A stretch of DNA of 64,000 nucleotides from Roseiarcus sp050010035 (GCA_050010035.1 JBEKLU010000003.1:1-64000); one strand, 5' to 3'; shown: positions 1 to 9,231, counted from the first letter of the stretch. Notes: generated by a model not told the origin, from the sequence alone. Numbers and translations: made by a program.

Positions 1-107
1 AATCGACGCCGATTCTGATAAACTTTCTCACGGACGGTCTCCCCGTTGGTGGCGCTCCGGCGGCCACGTCTTGGCACTTGATGCCGTTAGGGTGGGGCCG
101 TCCACAC

Positions 108-249
108 CATCATCGCGAGCGACAGCGAAGCGATCCGGACTAAGCCGAGGGAACCGGCGCCCTGGGCGCGACGGACTCCGGCGCCTGTGAGAGGAGGCTA
201 TAGCTTCTGCGGCCCAAGTCTGGATGGCTTCGCTTTGCTCGCCATGACG
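108..249. repeat. Imperfect inverted pair of a dispersed intergenic repeat
   Basis: Bases 108-136 and 222-249 are imperfect inverted copies of one motif of the kind 'CGTCATnGCGAGCnAAGCGAAGC..ATCC'. A further relative lies at 4213-4247, beyond the other end of the restriction-modification gene. The rest of 1-299 holds no convincing gene: short ORFs here lack a ribosome binding site and recognisable protein content. The motif resembles the multi-copy intergenic repeats common in alphaproteobacterial chromosomes, which is a recollection and not a search result. Confidence 0.5.
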
Positions 250-299
250 GGGCGAACTGAATCTGCCGCGACGCGCTTAACCCCCCGGCTTTCGACCCG

Positions 300-3200
300 T
301 CACGCTGCGCGCCGGAGCGCGAAGACGCGGCCGTCGGGCGAATGGGCGTGGCCTAGGCGGGCGAGCGAAGCGAGCACGCGGGCGATGGCGGGCTCGGCTT
401 TCGCGCCTTGGCGGAACTGCTTGGCGAGGCTCGCGGCGTCGAGCGGCTTGTCGGCGGCCATGAGCGCGGCGAAGACGGCGGCGGTGCGCTCGAGGTCGCT
501 CGTCGGGAACAGCGGCTTTTGCGGCTTGGCCTCGGCGAATTCGAGCTTGGCCTCGATTTGCGCTTCCGCCTCCGCCTCGCCCCGCGTTTCGACGAGGCCG
601 GCACGCTGGCGCTGATAGTCCGGGCGAAGCCAGCGGATGAGGCCGCGCTTTTCCTCCTTGGCGCGTTCGGCGTTCAAGGCGACGAGGCGCGCCACGATCT
701 CTTCGTCCGAGAGGTCGGCGGGCCAGCCGTAGGCCTCGGCGACGAGGCGATCAATTTCGTCGTGCAATTCCTTGACGATGAGAACGAGGCCTTTGGTCTT
801 GATCGCTTCGTCGGCTTCGCCCAGCGGCTCGCCCCCGCGGAGCTTTTCCAGCACGTTGTAGATTTGCGTTAATGTGAGGCTGGGGTGCTCGGCTTGCTGT
901 CGCTTGCGCAGCGCGTCGAGTTCTTCAGCGACGGAGCGGATGCGGGCTTTGAGGGCTTCGGAGGCGTCGGGGAAAGGGAAAGGGTCGAAAACACGCGATT
1001 TCGAATAGCGCGGGTCATTGCCAATTCCCAGCCAGCCGCCAGCACGCAACGCCCAAACGACATGGATATGGGAGGAGAGTACGCCAAGGTCATACGCGTC
1101 CGCCAGACCCATGCAGACGAGCATATTATCTGGCAAAATGCTGGCATCGAGAAATTGAAAAACACGATGCTTTGCTGTTTCCACAGTTGCAATGTAGCGC
1201 GGCAGGCCCTTTAAGGCATTTCGAAAGTCTGGGTTATTTTCCCCGAATAGCCACCAATTCACACGACGATATTCACGATTATTCCAATCCCTACCTATTT
1301 TTTTCTCCCGGCCGTTCTTGATGACAATTTTTTCTTTGATTTCCGTTTTGACATGCTGATAGATTTCCGGGAATCTTCGCCGCACCTCGTCGGCATCCAG
1401 CCCGAACAAGTCGATAACCATCACGCCGCGCGGAATCCCCATGAGGTCGCGGCCGTGCCGGTAATCGCGAATATGTTGTTCCAAGCCCGGACGCTTGCCG
1501 AGACCCAAGTCGAGCGCCTCGTCCGGCGTCACAATGAAACCGGCGCCATGCAGCTTAACGCCCGGGGAACAAACGAAATCGTTGGCTTTCAGCGCTTTCG
1601 CCGCTGTCACGTCCGCCCCCACCGTCAAATCGCTATTAATCCGCCCCCGCACCTCGTGAATCTCGATAAAGGGTTCGTCCGTATCGAGCCCGCTCTCCTT
1701 TGTGACTTCGAACAAGCGGCCCTCACGCTCGCCCAAGGCCGCGACCGTCATCGCTATACGCACCGCCGCGGCGTCGCGCGTCGCCTTGGTCCAGGGATGA
1801 TCGGGAATCGCCATCAACAGCGAAACCGGCTTTTTCGCTTTGAGATGCCGCTCCATGACGCGACGCTGAAACACTTGGCTCAACGAATTCGTGGTGACGA
1901 AGCCGAAGCGCTTCAAGCGCGTTCCCTTGCGCGCCAGCAGATCGGCGGCGCGGTCCCACCAATACATGACGAAATCGGCGCTTTCGTTCATGTGGGGATG
2001 CGCGGCCCAAAGCGCCTGCGCGTAGCCTTCGCCCAGGCGGCCGCGAATGTCCTTGCCGCCGACGAACGGCGGATTGCCGACGATGTAATCCGCCGCCGGC
2101 CATTCCGGCCGCTTCGGATTCACGTAACGCCAGACCTCCACGCGATGGCCTTCCGAATCCGTGCGCTCCAGCGGCTTGCCCTGCTCGTCGCGCGCCAATT
2201 CCTTTTTGTCCCAGGCGAGCACCGCGTCCTGCACTTTGATCGTTTTGAAGTCCTTCAAGATCGGCTCGGGCGGCACTCCGCCGCGCGTGCGGAAATGCCA
2301 TTGGAGATAGCCGATCCAGAGAACGAGCTCGGCGATCGCCGCCGCGCGAGGGTTCACCTCCCAGCCGAGGAACTGATGCGGATCGATGGTCTTCAATTCA
2401 TAGCCGGCGAAGCGGCCTTGCTCCGAAAGCGAGGCCAGCGCTTCCAGCACTTCGCCTTCGAGGCGCTTCATCAATTCGAGGCTGACGTAGAGAAAATTCC
2501 CGGTGCCGCAGGCGGGGTCGAGTATCCGCGTTTCGCAAAGTCGGGCGTGAAAGTCGGCGACTTCCTTTTCCGCCCCCTTCGCGTCGCCATCGGCGCGCTT
2601 GGCTTCCGCCGCCGTCTGGACATTGGCCCATTCGGCGCGCAACGGCTCCATGATTGTCGCGACGACAAGCCGCTCGACATAAGTGCGCGGCGTGTAATGC
2701 GCGCCGAGCTTGCGGCGCTCGGCGGGGTTCAGGGCCTGTTCGAGCAGCGCGCCGAAGATGGTGGGCTCGACCTGTTTCCAATCGGCCTTCGCCGCTTCGT
2801 AGAGTTCGCCGATTTCCTCTTTCGGCAGCGGCAGGGCGGTCCGATCCTTGAACAGATAGCCATTGAATTTTCTGACGTCGCGTTCGAGCGCGAAGGCGAA
2901 CGCGCCCTTGTCCATAGCCTCCCACAATTGGCCGACAAGGCGAGGGAAGAGCTTGGGATCGTCGGCGCATTTTTTCAACACGTCGCGGAAACTGCCCTTG
3001 GGCAAAAGCTCCACGTCTTCGGCGAACATCGTGAACAGGCAGCGCATGAGGAAATGCGCGACCGTTTCCGGATCGTAGAGCTTGCGGCCTTCGCGGTCCT
3101 TGGCCTCTTCGAGATGCTTGGAAACGGCGGCGAGCCTCTCGGCTAACTTTCGCGTCGCCTGGGCCGCGATCTTTGTCGGGTCCAGCTTGTGCGGGTCCTC

Positions 3201-3824
3201 CCAAATCAGGCGAAGCCGCTCGCGTATCTTGGCGTCGCGCAGATCTTCGAGATAGATGCGAAAGCCCTGTCGGTCGGGAAATTGCGCGTAGTTTTTCCCT
3301 TGTTCGGTGAAGTCGGCATAAATCTCGAAACAATGACCGACGTCGCAAACGATGAGGAACGGTGGCCAGCCCTCGGACGCCGGCAAGGCCTTGGCGTATT
3401 GTTCGGCTTGGACGCGCGCACGCGCCATGAGCACGTCCCAGGCGTGCGAGGCCGTGCGACGACCGCGCGGCGTCGATTCCGCTTGGGCGGCGGCCAACAG
3501 GTCGCCTTGCTCGGGAACGGCCTTCGCGGCGCCGGGATTGCGGCTTTGCTTGGCTTCCAAGACGAAGGAGCCGCGCTTGTAAAGGTCGATTCTCCCGTGC
3601 GACGTCGCGCCGTCCGGCTCGCGGAAGGTCACTGCGCGTTCGAACACATAAGTATTGGTCGCGGTATTGTGCGAGGCTTGATCGGGGCGCTTGACGCCGA
3701 GCACGTCGCAAAGCTCGATGAGGAAACGCCCGTAATTGGCGCGTTCTTGCCCGCCGTCGCCGCCCGACCAATACGAGATGAACGTCTCGATGTCGGCGGC
3801 TGAGTTTGCAGGCGCGAGGTTCAT
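300..3824 (-). CDS. MmeI-like type IIL restriction-modification enzyme (endonuclease and adenine methyltransferase in one chain)
   Basis: A 1174-residue protein that should cleave DNA and methylate one strand of its own recognition site. In order it shows an N-terminal nuclease with Asp80 and a Glu90-Ala-Lys92 motif (D-X9-EXK, as in MmeI), a helical spacer, an N6-adenine methyltransferase with motif I DPACGTGNF near residue 435 and motif IV NPPF near 585, then a target-recognition region and a C-terminal helical tail. The ATG at 3824 is preferred over an upstream GTG at 3869 because MmeI relatives begin with the same 'ADIE.FI..W' segment a few residues after Met. No separate methyltransferase or specificity gene is adjacent, as expected for type IIL. 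It stands alone between intergenic repeats, so horizontal acquisition is plausible. The recognition sequence cannot be read from the protein by eye. Confidence 0.9.
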   Translation of the reverse strand: MNLAPANSAADIETFISYWSGGDGGQERANYGRFLIELCDVLGVKRPDQASHNTATNTYVFERAVTFREPDGATSHGRIDLYKRGSFVLEAKQSRNPGAAKAVPEQGDLLAAAQAESTPRGRRTASHAWDVLMARARVQAEQYAKALPASEGWPPFLIVCDVGHCFEIYADFTEQGKNYAQFPDRQGFRIYLEDLRDAKIRERLRLIWEDPHKLDPTKIAAQATRKLAERLAAVSKHLEEAKDREGRKLYDPETVAHFLMRCLFTMFAEDVELLPKGSFRDVLKKCADDPKLFPRLVGQLWEAMDKGAFAFALERDVRKFNGYLFKDRTALPLPKEEIGELYEAAKADWKQVEPTIFGALLEQALNPAERRKLGAHYTPRTYVERLVVATIMEPLRAEWANVQTAAEAKRADGDAKGAEKEVADFHARLCETRILDPACGTGNFLYVSLELMKRLEGEVLEALASLSEQGRFAGYELKTIDPHQFLGWEVNPRAAAIAELVLWIGYLQWHFRTRGGVPPEPILKDFKTIKVQDAVLAWDKKELARDEQGKPLERTDSEGHRVEVWRYVNPKRPEWPAADYIVGNPPFVGGKDIRGRLGEGYAQALWAAHPHMNESADFVMYWWDRAADLLARKGTRLKRFGFVTTNSLSQVFQRRVMERHLKAKKPVSLLMAIPDHPWTKATRDAAAVRIAMTVAALGEREGRLFEVTKESGLDTDEPFIEIHEVRGRINSDLTVGADVTAAKALKANDFVCSPGVKLHGAGFIVTPDEALDLGLGKRPGLEQHIRDYRHGRDLMGIPRGVMVIDLFGLDADEVRRRFPEIYQHVKTEIKEKIVIKNGREKKIGRDWNNREYRRVNWWLFGENNPDFRNALKGLPRYIATVETAKHRVFQFLDASILPDNMLVCMGLADAYDLGVLSSHIHVVWALRAGGWLGIGNDPRYSKSRVFDPFPFPDASEALKARIRSVAEELDALRKRQQAEHPSLTLTQIYNVLEKLRGGEPLGEADEAIKTKGLVLIVKELHDEIDRLVAEAYGWPADLSDEEIVARLVALNAERAKEEKRGLIRWLRPDYQRQRAGLVETRGEAEAEAQIEAKLEFAEAKPQKPLFPTSDLERTAAVFAALMAADKPLDAASLAKQFRQGAKAEPAIARVLASLARLGHAHSPDGRVFALRRAA

Positions 3825-3982
3825 GAGTTCTGGGTTCAATGTGTCGCGATGGCGAGTCGGCCATCCCACCGGCTAGCGTTCGCAGCGCCAGAATGACGAA
3901 AAGCGCGGGCGATGCAATCGGCCAATCGAAATCTGTCGAAAATTCGTTGCCGCTTAGAGAGCCCGCCGCCATTCGGCAGAGA

Positions 3983-4163
3983 GCGCCGTCGACCTCATGG
4001 AAGCCTCTTCTTTCCGAAGCTTTTGACCTGTCAAGGATCGAAGACCGCCTTCGGCGGCGCGCGCATAGGGCGTCGAAAGACGCCCGTCTTTCGACGGGCT
4101 ATGAGCGCGTCCTTGACAGGTCAAAAGCTTCGGAAGTTTTGCTCTCCATGAGGTCGACGGCGC
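3983..4163. repeat. Large interrupted palindrome between the RM gene and gcdH
   Basis: Two nested perfect inverted repeats share a centre near 4073: an 18-bp pair (3983-4000 with 4146-4163) and a 26-bp pair (4012-4037 with 4110-4135). The 72-bp interior carries two more hairpins: 4045-4057 (5-bp stem, 3-nt loop) and 4071-4096 (perfect 11-bp stem CGTCGAAAGAC, loop GCCC). The whole 181-bp block can fold as a long stem with two inner stem-loops. It lies in the 458-bp gene-free stretch 3825-4282, where I see no coding gene. The block may be a miniature or REP-like element, or a bidirectional terminator between two genes on the same strand. No transposase is near. Confidence 0.75.
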
Positions 4164-4212
4164 GGTGGGTCGGCGGGTCGCCAGCCTATAAGGCGAAGCG
4201 CGCTGAAAGCGT

Positions 4213-4247
4213 GGGATTGCTTCGTCGCCGCGCCCCTCGCCATGACG
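4213..4247. repeat. Copy of the dispersed GGATTGCTTCG..CGCCATGACGG intergenic repeat
   Basis: This is a single copy of the same motif family as the inverted pair at 108-136/222-249, in the orientation of 222-249. It lies 36 bp before the stop codon of the minus-strand gcdH gene. Confidence 0.4.
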
Positions 4248-4282
4248 GGGCCGGCCGAGCCCGCCAAACGCCCCGCCATCGC

Positions 4283-5476
4283 TCAATAGAACGCCTGCAG
4301 CCCCGTCTGGGCTCGCCCCAGGATCAGCGCATGGACGTCGTGCGTCCCTTCGTAGGTGTTCACGGTCTCGAGGTTCGCGGCGTGGCGCATCACGTGGTAT
4401 TCGATCTGGATGCCGGCGCCGCCGTGCATGTCGCGCGCCTGGCGGGCGATGTCGAGCGCCTTGCCGCAATTGTTGCGCTTGATCAGCGAGACCATTTCCG
4501 GCGCCATGCGGCCCTCGTCGAACAGGCGCCCGACGCGCAACGCCGCTTGTAAGCCGAGCGCGATCTCGGTCTGCATGTCCGCGAGCTTCTTCTGGTAGAG
4601 CTGGGTGTGCGCGAGCGGCCGGCCGAACTGCTTGCGCTCGAGGCCGTACTGGCGCGCGCGGCGCCAGCAGTCCTCCGCCGCGCCCATGACGCCCCAGGCG
4701 ATGCCGTAGCGCGCGCGGTTGAGGCAGCCGAAAGGCCCCTTCAGGCCGGAGACGTTGGGCAAGAGATTTTCCTCCCCGACGACGACGCCGTCCATGACGA
4801 TCTCCCCCGTCACCGACGCCCTGAGGCTGAGCTTGCCGCCGATCTTCGGCGCGGACAGCCCCTTCATGCCCTTTTCCAGGATGAAGCCGCGAATCGCGCC
4901 GCCATGCGCCGCCGACTTCGCCCAGACGACGAAGACGTCGGCGATCGGCGAATTCGAAATCCACATCTTGGAGCCGACGAGACGATAGCCGTCGGCGATT
5001 CTTTCGGCGCGGGTCTTCATGCCGCCGGGGTCGGAGCCCGCGTCGGGCTCGGTCAGGCCGAAGCAGCCGACCCACTCGCCCGTGGCGAGCCGGGGCAGAT
5101 ACGTCTTCTTCTGCGCCTCCGAGCCGTAGGCCTCGATCGGGTACATCACAAGCGACGACTGCACGCTCATCATCGAGCGATAGCCCGAATCGACGCGCTC
5201 CACCTCGCGCGCGACGAGGCCATAGGCGACATAGCCGGCGCCGGCGCCGCCGAACGCCTCTCCGATCGTCACGCCGAGCAGGCCGAGCGCGCCCATCTCG
5301 GCGAAGATGGCGCGATCGGTCTTCTCCTCCATGAAGGCTTCGACGATGCGCGGCAGCAGCTTGTCCTGGGCGTAGCCACGCGCCGTTTCGGCGATCAGGC
5401 GCTCGTCCTCGCCCAGTTGCTCGGCGAGCAGGAACGGATCGTCCCATTGGAAGGACTGGCGGGTCGCAGCGGCCAT
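4283..5476 (-). CDS. gcdH: Glutaryl-CoA dehydrogenase
   Basis: Oxidises and decarboxylates glutaryl-CoA to crotonyl-CoA, passing electrons from FAD to ETF. The 397-residue chain has the acyl-CoA dehydrogenase fold: substrate/FAD loop 'GLTEPDAGSDP', followed by 'MWISNSP', and the C-terminal 'NTYEGTHDVHALILGRAQTG' segment whose Glu is the catalytic base; this segment is typical of GcdH rather than chain-length dehydrogenases. The ATG at 5476 is chosen because a GAGAGGA ribosome site precedes it and the family starts there; an in-frame upstream start at 5560 has no such site. It is divergent from the ring-degradation operon. This fits a pathway in which ring cleavage gives pimelyl-CoA, one beta-oxidation round gives glutaryl-CoA, and GcdH finishes it. 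Confidence 0.92.
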   Translation of the reverse strand: MAAATRQSFQWDDPFLLAEQLGEDERLIAETARGYAQDKLLPRIVEAFMEEKTDRAIFAEMGALGLLGVTIGEAFGGAGAGYVAYGLVAREVERVDSGYRSMMSVQSSLVMYPIEAYGSEAQKKTYLPRLATGEWVGCFGLTEPDAGSDPGGMKTRAERIADGYRLVGSKMWISNSPIADVFVVWAKSAAHGGAIRGFILEKGMKGLSAPKIGGKLSLRASVTGEIVMDGVVVGEENLLPNVSGLKGPFGCLNRARYGIAWGVMGAAEDCWRRARQYGLERKQFGRPLAHTQLYQKKLADMQTEIALGLQAALRVGRLFDEGRMAPEMVSLIKRNNCGKALDIARQARDMHGGAGIQIEYHVMRHAANLETVNTYEGTHDVHALILGRAQTGLQAFY

Positions 5477-5543
5477 GGCGTCGATTTCCTCTCGGTTTTG
5501 TGGGAGCGCGGCGCCGGCCCGGCGGCCGGGAAGCGAAAGGCGC

Positions 5544-5578
5544 TTGACAAGGGCATACAAATGAATGGATAGTCAGTC
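5544..5578 (+). promoter_or_regulatory. Candidate promoter with overlapping palindromic operator of the catabolic operon
   Basis: In the 163-bp divergent gap between gcdH and the acyl-CoA dehydrogenase there is a TTGACA (5544-5549) followed 16 bp later by TGGATA (5566-5571). A weak palindrome of pattern GAnTGnnTAnnCAnTC covers 5563-5578 and overlaps the -10 element. This is the expected position for repression by the TetR protein encoded at the end of the operon (14197). It is seen only once in the window, so the operator assignment is an inference. Confidence 0.4.
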
Positions 5579-5639
5579 AACTTGAAACGCGGGACCGTGC
5601 GCCTCTTGCGCCGGTTGGACCCATCCGAGAGGAAAGCCC

Positions 5640-6782
5640 GTGACGATGTTGGCGCGCGAAATCTTCGCCCCCGAGCACGACGCGCTCAGGGAATCGGCGC
5701 GCAAGTTCTTCGAACGCGAGGTCGCGCCGCATCATCGCGCGTGGGAAAAGGCCGGCGTGGCCCCCCGCTCGGTGTGGAAGAAGGCGGGCGAGGCGGGGCT
5801 GCTGTGCGTCGCGCTGCCGGAAGAATACGGCGGCGCCGGCGCCGATCGCCTCGCCTCGGCGATCCTGATCGAGGAACAGGCCCGCCTCGGCCTATCCGGG
5901 CCGGGCTTCTCCACCCATTCGGACATCGTCGCGCCTTACATCTTCAACTACGGCGCGCAAGAACAGAAGCGACGCTGGCTCCCCGCGATGGCCTCGGGCG
6001 AAGCGATCGGCGCGATCGTGCTGACCGAGCCCAGCGCCGGCTCCGATCTGCGCGCCATCCGCGCCACGGCGATCCGCGACGGCGACGCCTTCGTCCTCAA
6101 CGGCCAGAAGACCTTCATCACCAACGGCCAGTGCGCCGATCTCTTGCTGGTGGCGGCCAAGCCGGGGCCGGGCGCCGACAAGAAGGCGCTGACGCTGATC
6201 GTCGTCGAGGCCGATCGCCAAGGCGTCACGCGCGGCAAGAACTTCGAGAAGATCGGCATGAAGGCGCAGGACACCTGCGAGCTGTTCTTCGATAACGTGC
6301 GCGTTCCCGTCGCCAACCTGCTCGGCGAGGAAGGCAAGGGCTTCCCGCTGCTGTCCAAGGAGCTCACCTGGGAGCGCTTGCAGATCGCCGTCGGCGCGGT
6401 GGCGACCTGCGCCGCGGCGCTGGAATGGACGCGCGACTACACGCGCCAGCGCAAGGCGTTCGGCACTCGAATCGCCGACTTCCAGAACACCCGCTTTCGC
6501 CTGGCCGAGATCAAGACCGAGATCGAGATCGCGCAGGTCTTCGTCGACCGCTGCCTGAGAGAGGTGAACGAGGAGCGCCTCGACGTCACCGTCGCGGCGA
6601 TGGCGAAGTACTGGTGCACCGAACTGATGGGGCGCGCGCTCGACCAGTGCCTGCAACTGCACGGCGGCTACGGCTACATGTGGGAGTACCCGATCGCGCG
6701 CGCCTTCGCCGACGCGCGCGTCCACCGCATCTACGGCGGCTCCAACGAGATCATGCGCGAGCTGATCGCGCGCACTTTGTGA
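5640..6782 (+). CDS. Acyl-CoA dehydrogenase (AliB-like candidate)
   Basis: A 380-residue FAD-dependent alpha,beta-dehydrogenase of acyl-CoA that opens the operon. It has the 'LTEPSAGSDL' substrate loop and 'FITNGQ' FAD region. The usual C-terminal Glu base is absent (IYGGSNEIM instead of IYEGT), and a Glu at about residue 245 (WERLQIA) sits where isovaleryl- and long-chain acyl-CoA dehydrogenases keep theirs. Start is GTG 5640 with GAGAGGA just upstream; ATG 5646 is an alternative. With a ligase, hydratase and BadH/BadI types downstream, the natural reading is dehydrogenation of an alicyclic acyl-CoA such as cyclohexanecarboxyl-CoA, the AliB role in Rhodopseudomonas. The exact substrate is not provable from sequence. 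Confidence 0.85.
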   Translation: MTMLAREIFAPEHDALRESARKFFEREVAPHHRAWEKAGVAPRSVWKKAGEAGLLCVALPEEYGGAGADRLASAILIEEQARLGLSGPGFSTHSDIVAPYIFNYGAQEQKRRWLPAMASGEAIGAIVLTEPSAGSDLRAIRATAIRDGDAFVLNGQKTFITNGQCADLLLVAAKPGPGADKKALTLIVVEADRQGVTRGKNFEKIGMKAQDTCELFFDNVRVPVANLLGEEGKGFPLLSKELTWERLQIAVGAVATCAAALEWTRDYTRQRKAFGTRIADFQNTRFRLAEIKTEIEIAQVFVDRCLREVNEERLDVTVAAMAKYWCTELMGRALDQCLQLHGGYGYMWEYPIARAFADARVHRIYGGSNEIMRELIARTL

Positions 6783-6829
6783 CCTCGGCTCGGCAAGCCG
6801 AAAGCCCAAGACGGAGTCCGGCCTCGACC

Positions 6830-7609
6830 ATGCGCATCCTTCTGACCGGAGCGAGCCGCGGCATCGGCCGCGCCATCGCGCAGAGACTGGCGAGGCCCGG
6901 CGCCTCGCTCGTCCTTTGCGCCTCCGCGCCGTCGCGCGACCTCGACGAGGTCGCCGCCGCCTGCCGGAAGCTTGACGCGCGCGTCGAGGCGCTGAGCGGC
7001 GATCTGGCGACGCGCGAGGCGCCCGGCCGGCTCGTCGAGGCGGCGGCGGCGGCCTTCGGCGGCCTCGACGCGGTCGTCTCCAACGCCGGCATCGCCTTAC
7101 CCGGCCGCCTCGACGAGATCGACTTCGAGGCCTGGGATCGCGTCTTCGCCGTCAACGTGCGCGGCGCCTGGCTGCTGGCGCGCGCCGCCCATCCCCATCT
7201 CGCCGCCAACCGCGGCGCCTTCGTCGCCGTCGCCTCGATGTCGGGCGTCGAGCCCTACCCGAGCGTCGGCGCCTACAGCGCCAGCAAGGCGGCGCTGATC
7301 ATGCTGGTGCGCACGCTCGCCCAGGAATGGGCGGCGTCGGGCGCGCGCGCCAACGCCGTCTCGCCCGGCCTGTTCCACAGCGCCATGACCGCGCCGATCT
7401 ACGCCGACCCGGACAAGAAAGCCGCGCGCGAAGCCCTGGTCCCCATGCATCGCATCGGCGACCCGGCCCGCGATCTCGCCGGCCTGATCGAATTCCTGAT
7501 CTCGCCCGAAGCCGGCTACCTCACCGGACAGAACATCGTCGTCGACGGCGGGCTTCTCGGCTCCATCCAGGCCCATATCGCGGGCCGCCCGAAGTTGGGA
7601 GGCGCGTGA
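6830..7609 (+). CDS. SDR-family NAD(P)-dependent oxidoreductase
   Basis: A 259-residue classical short-chain dehydrogenase with the cofactor motif TGASRGIG at residues 6-13, the NAG motif, and an S...YxxxK catalytic set (YSASK). The C-terminal 'YLTGQNIVVDGG' is typical of 3-oxoacyl reductases and hydroxyacyl-CoA dehydrogenases. The stop overlaps the start of the ligase gene, so it is translationally coupled. It probably interconverts a hydroxy and a keto group on an acyl-CoA of this pathway; it is one of three SDRs in the operon, and only the one at 10017 looks clearly BadH-like. Confidence 0.85.
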   Translation: MRILLTGASRGIGRAIAQRLARPGASLVLCASAPSRDLDEVAAACRKLDARVEALSGDLATREAPGRLVEAAAAAFGGLDAVVSNAGIALPGRLDEIDFEAWDRVFAVNVRGAWLLARAAHPHLAANRGAFVAVASMSGVEPYPSVGAYSASKAALIMLVRTLAQEWAASGARANAVSPGLFHSAMTAPIYADPDKKAAREALVPMHRIGDPARDLAGLIEFLISPEAGYLTGQNIVVDGGLLGSIQAHIAGRPKLGGA

Positions 7610-9231
7610 TGCGGTTTCCGACGCCCGACTCCGGCCGCTCCGCCCAGTACCACGCCAACGGGCAATGGCGGGACGATCCCATCCCAGAGCTGATCGGCGC
7701 CGCCGCGGCCGCCGCGCCCGAGAAGATCGCGGTTCGCGACGCCTCCGGCGCGAGCCTCGCCTATGGCGAGCTGATGGCGCGGGCGGAGCGGCTCGCCGGC
7801 TTTCTTTTCGCGTCCGGCGTCGCCCAGGGCGACGTCGTCACGGTGTGCCTGCCCAACTGGCGCGAGACGGTCGTCGTCTTCCTGGCGGCGATGAAGCTGG
7901 GCGCCGTGATCAACCCGATCCCGACCACCTACGGGCGCGCCGATCTGGCCTACGTCCTGACCCAATGCGACAGCCGCGCGCTGTTCGTCCCCGGGCGCTT
8001 CCGCAGCGTCGACTTCACCAAGCTCGTCGCGGCGATGGAGCCGGAAATCCTCGCCGGGCGCGCCGTCGTGCGCCTGGGCGACGGGGAAGCGGCGATCGGG
8101 ACGCCCTGGCAGGAGGCCGCGGAGCACGAGGCGATCAGGATTCTGCCGAAAATCGCGGCCGACGATCCCGTGGCGGCGCTCTTCACCTCGGGAACCGAGT
8201 CGCGCGCCAAGGGCGCGGTCCATACGCACAACACCATCCTGTTCGGCGAGCGCGCCCTCGCCACCGCTCTGGCGATCGACGGCCGCGACGTCGCCTTCAT
8301 GGCCTCGCCGATTTCCCACACCACCGGCTTCATGCACGGCGTGGTGATGACGCTGACGATGGGCGGAACCTTGTCCCTGCTCGATGTGTTCGAAGGCGCG
8401 GCGGCAGCGCGTCAGCTCGCCAAGCACGAATGCACCTGGACGATGGGGGCGACGCCGTTCCTCGCCGATATCGCCTCGGCGCTGGAGACGAGCGGCGAGC
8501 GGCTGCCGCACTTGCGCTATTTCCTGTGCGGCGGCGCGCCGGTGCCCGAAGCGCTGGTGCATCGCGCGAGCGACGTCGGCCTGCGCGTGATGTCGATCTA
8601 CGGCGCGACGGAGAGCCCGCCGCACACCGTCGTTCATCCCAGCGATCCCAGAGAAAACGCCTGGACGACCGACGGCCGACCGCTCGCGGGCGTCCAGACG
8701 CGGATCGTCGCCGAGGACGGAAGGACGGCCTCGGTCGGCGAGGTCGGCGAGGAATGGTCGCGCGGCCCCAACACGTTCCTCGGCTATCTCGGCGAGCCCG
8801 AGCTGACGGCCAAGACCCTCGACGCCGACGGCTGGGTCCACTCCGGCGATCTCGCGCGGGCGCTGCCCGACGGCTCGATCCGCATCGCCGGGCGCATCAA
8901 GGACATCATCGTTCGCGGCGGGCAGAACATCTCGGTTCGCGAAGTCGAGGACTACCTCGCCGCCCATCCCGCGATCCATTCGGTCGCCGTGGTCGGCGTG
9001 CCCCACGCTCGCCTCGGCGAAACGGCATGCGCGGTCGTGGTGACACGAGCGGGCCGCAGCGTGACGCTTGCCGAACTGACCGACTTCCTGCTCGCCAAGG
9101 GCGTCGCCCGCTTCAAGCTGCCCGAACGGCTCGAGATTTGGCCGAGCCTGCCGGCCAACCCGAGCGGCAAGATCCAGAAGTTTCTCATCCGCAACGCGCT
9201 CCTCGAAGCCAAGGGCCAGGGCCGACCATGA
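7609..9231 (+). CDS. AMP-forming acyl-CoA ligase (cyclohexanecarboxylate-CoA ligase-like)
   Basis: A 540-residue member of the adenylate-forming family that activates a carboxylate to its CoA thioester with ATP. Visible motifs are the P-loop variant 'TSGTESRAKGAVHTH' (about residue 190), the 'YGATESP' A5 motif, 'GWVHSGDLA', and the C-terminal 'NPSGKIQKF' with the catalytic Lys. The N-terminus ('YHANGQWRDD') resembles AliA-type cyclohexanecarboxylate ligases more than fatty-acid ligases. Its ATG overlaps the preceding stop by one base, and its own stop overlaps the next start. It is the likely entry enzyme of the pathway; alicyclic specificity is inferred from the neighbours. Confidence 0.85.
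   Translation: MRFPTPDSGRSAQYHANGQWRDDPIPELIGAAAAAAPEKIAVRDASGASLAYGELMARAERLAGFLFASGVAQGDVVTVCLPNWRETVVVFLAAMKLGAVINPIPTTYGRADLAYVLTQCDSRALFVPGRFRSVDFTKLVAAMEPEILAGRAVVRLGDGEAAIGTPWQEAAEHEAIRILPKIAADDPVAALFTSGTESRAKGAVHTHNTILFGERALATALAIDGRDVAFMASPISHTTGFMHGVVMTLTMGGTLSLLDVFEGAAAARQLAKHECTWTMGATPFLADIASALETSGERLPHLRYFLCGGAPVPEALVHRASDVGLRVMSIYGATESPPHTVVHPSDPRENAWTTDGRPLAGVQTRIVAEDGRTASVGEVGEEWSRGPNTFLGYLGEPELTAKTLDADGWVHSGDLARALPDGSIRIAGRIKDIIVRGGQNISVREVEDYLAAHPAIHSVAVVGVPHARLGETACAVVVTRAGRSVTLAELTDFLLAKGVARFKLPERLEIWPSLPANPSGKIQKFLIRNALLEAKGQGRP

Noticed and set aside
187..615. Short plus-strand ORF at the left edge
   Set aside because: It begins in a repeat and overlaps the end of the RM gene in antisense.
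1353..3146. 597-codon open frame on the plus strand inside the RM gene
   Set aside because: It is antisense to intact methyltransferase motifs, and no domain is visible in its product.
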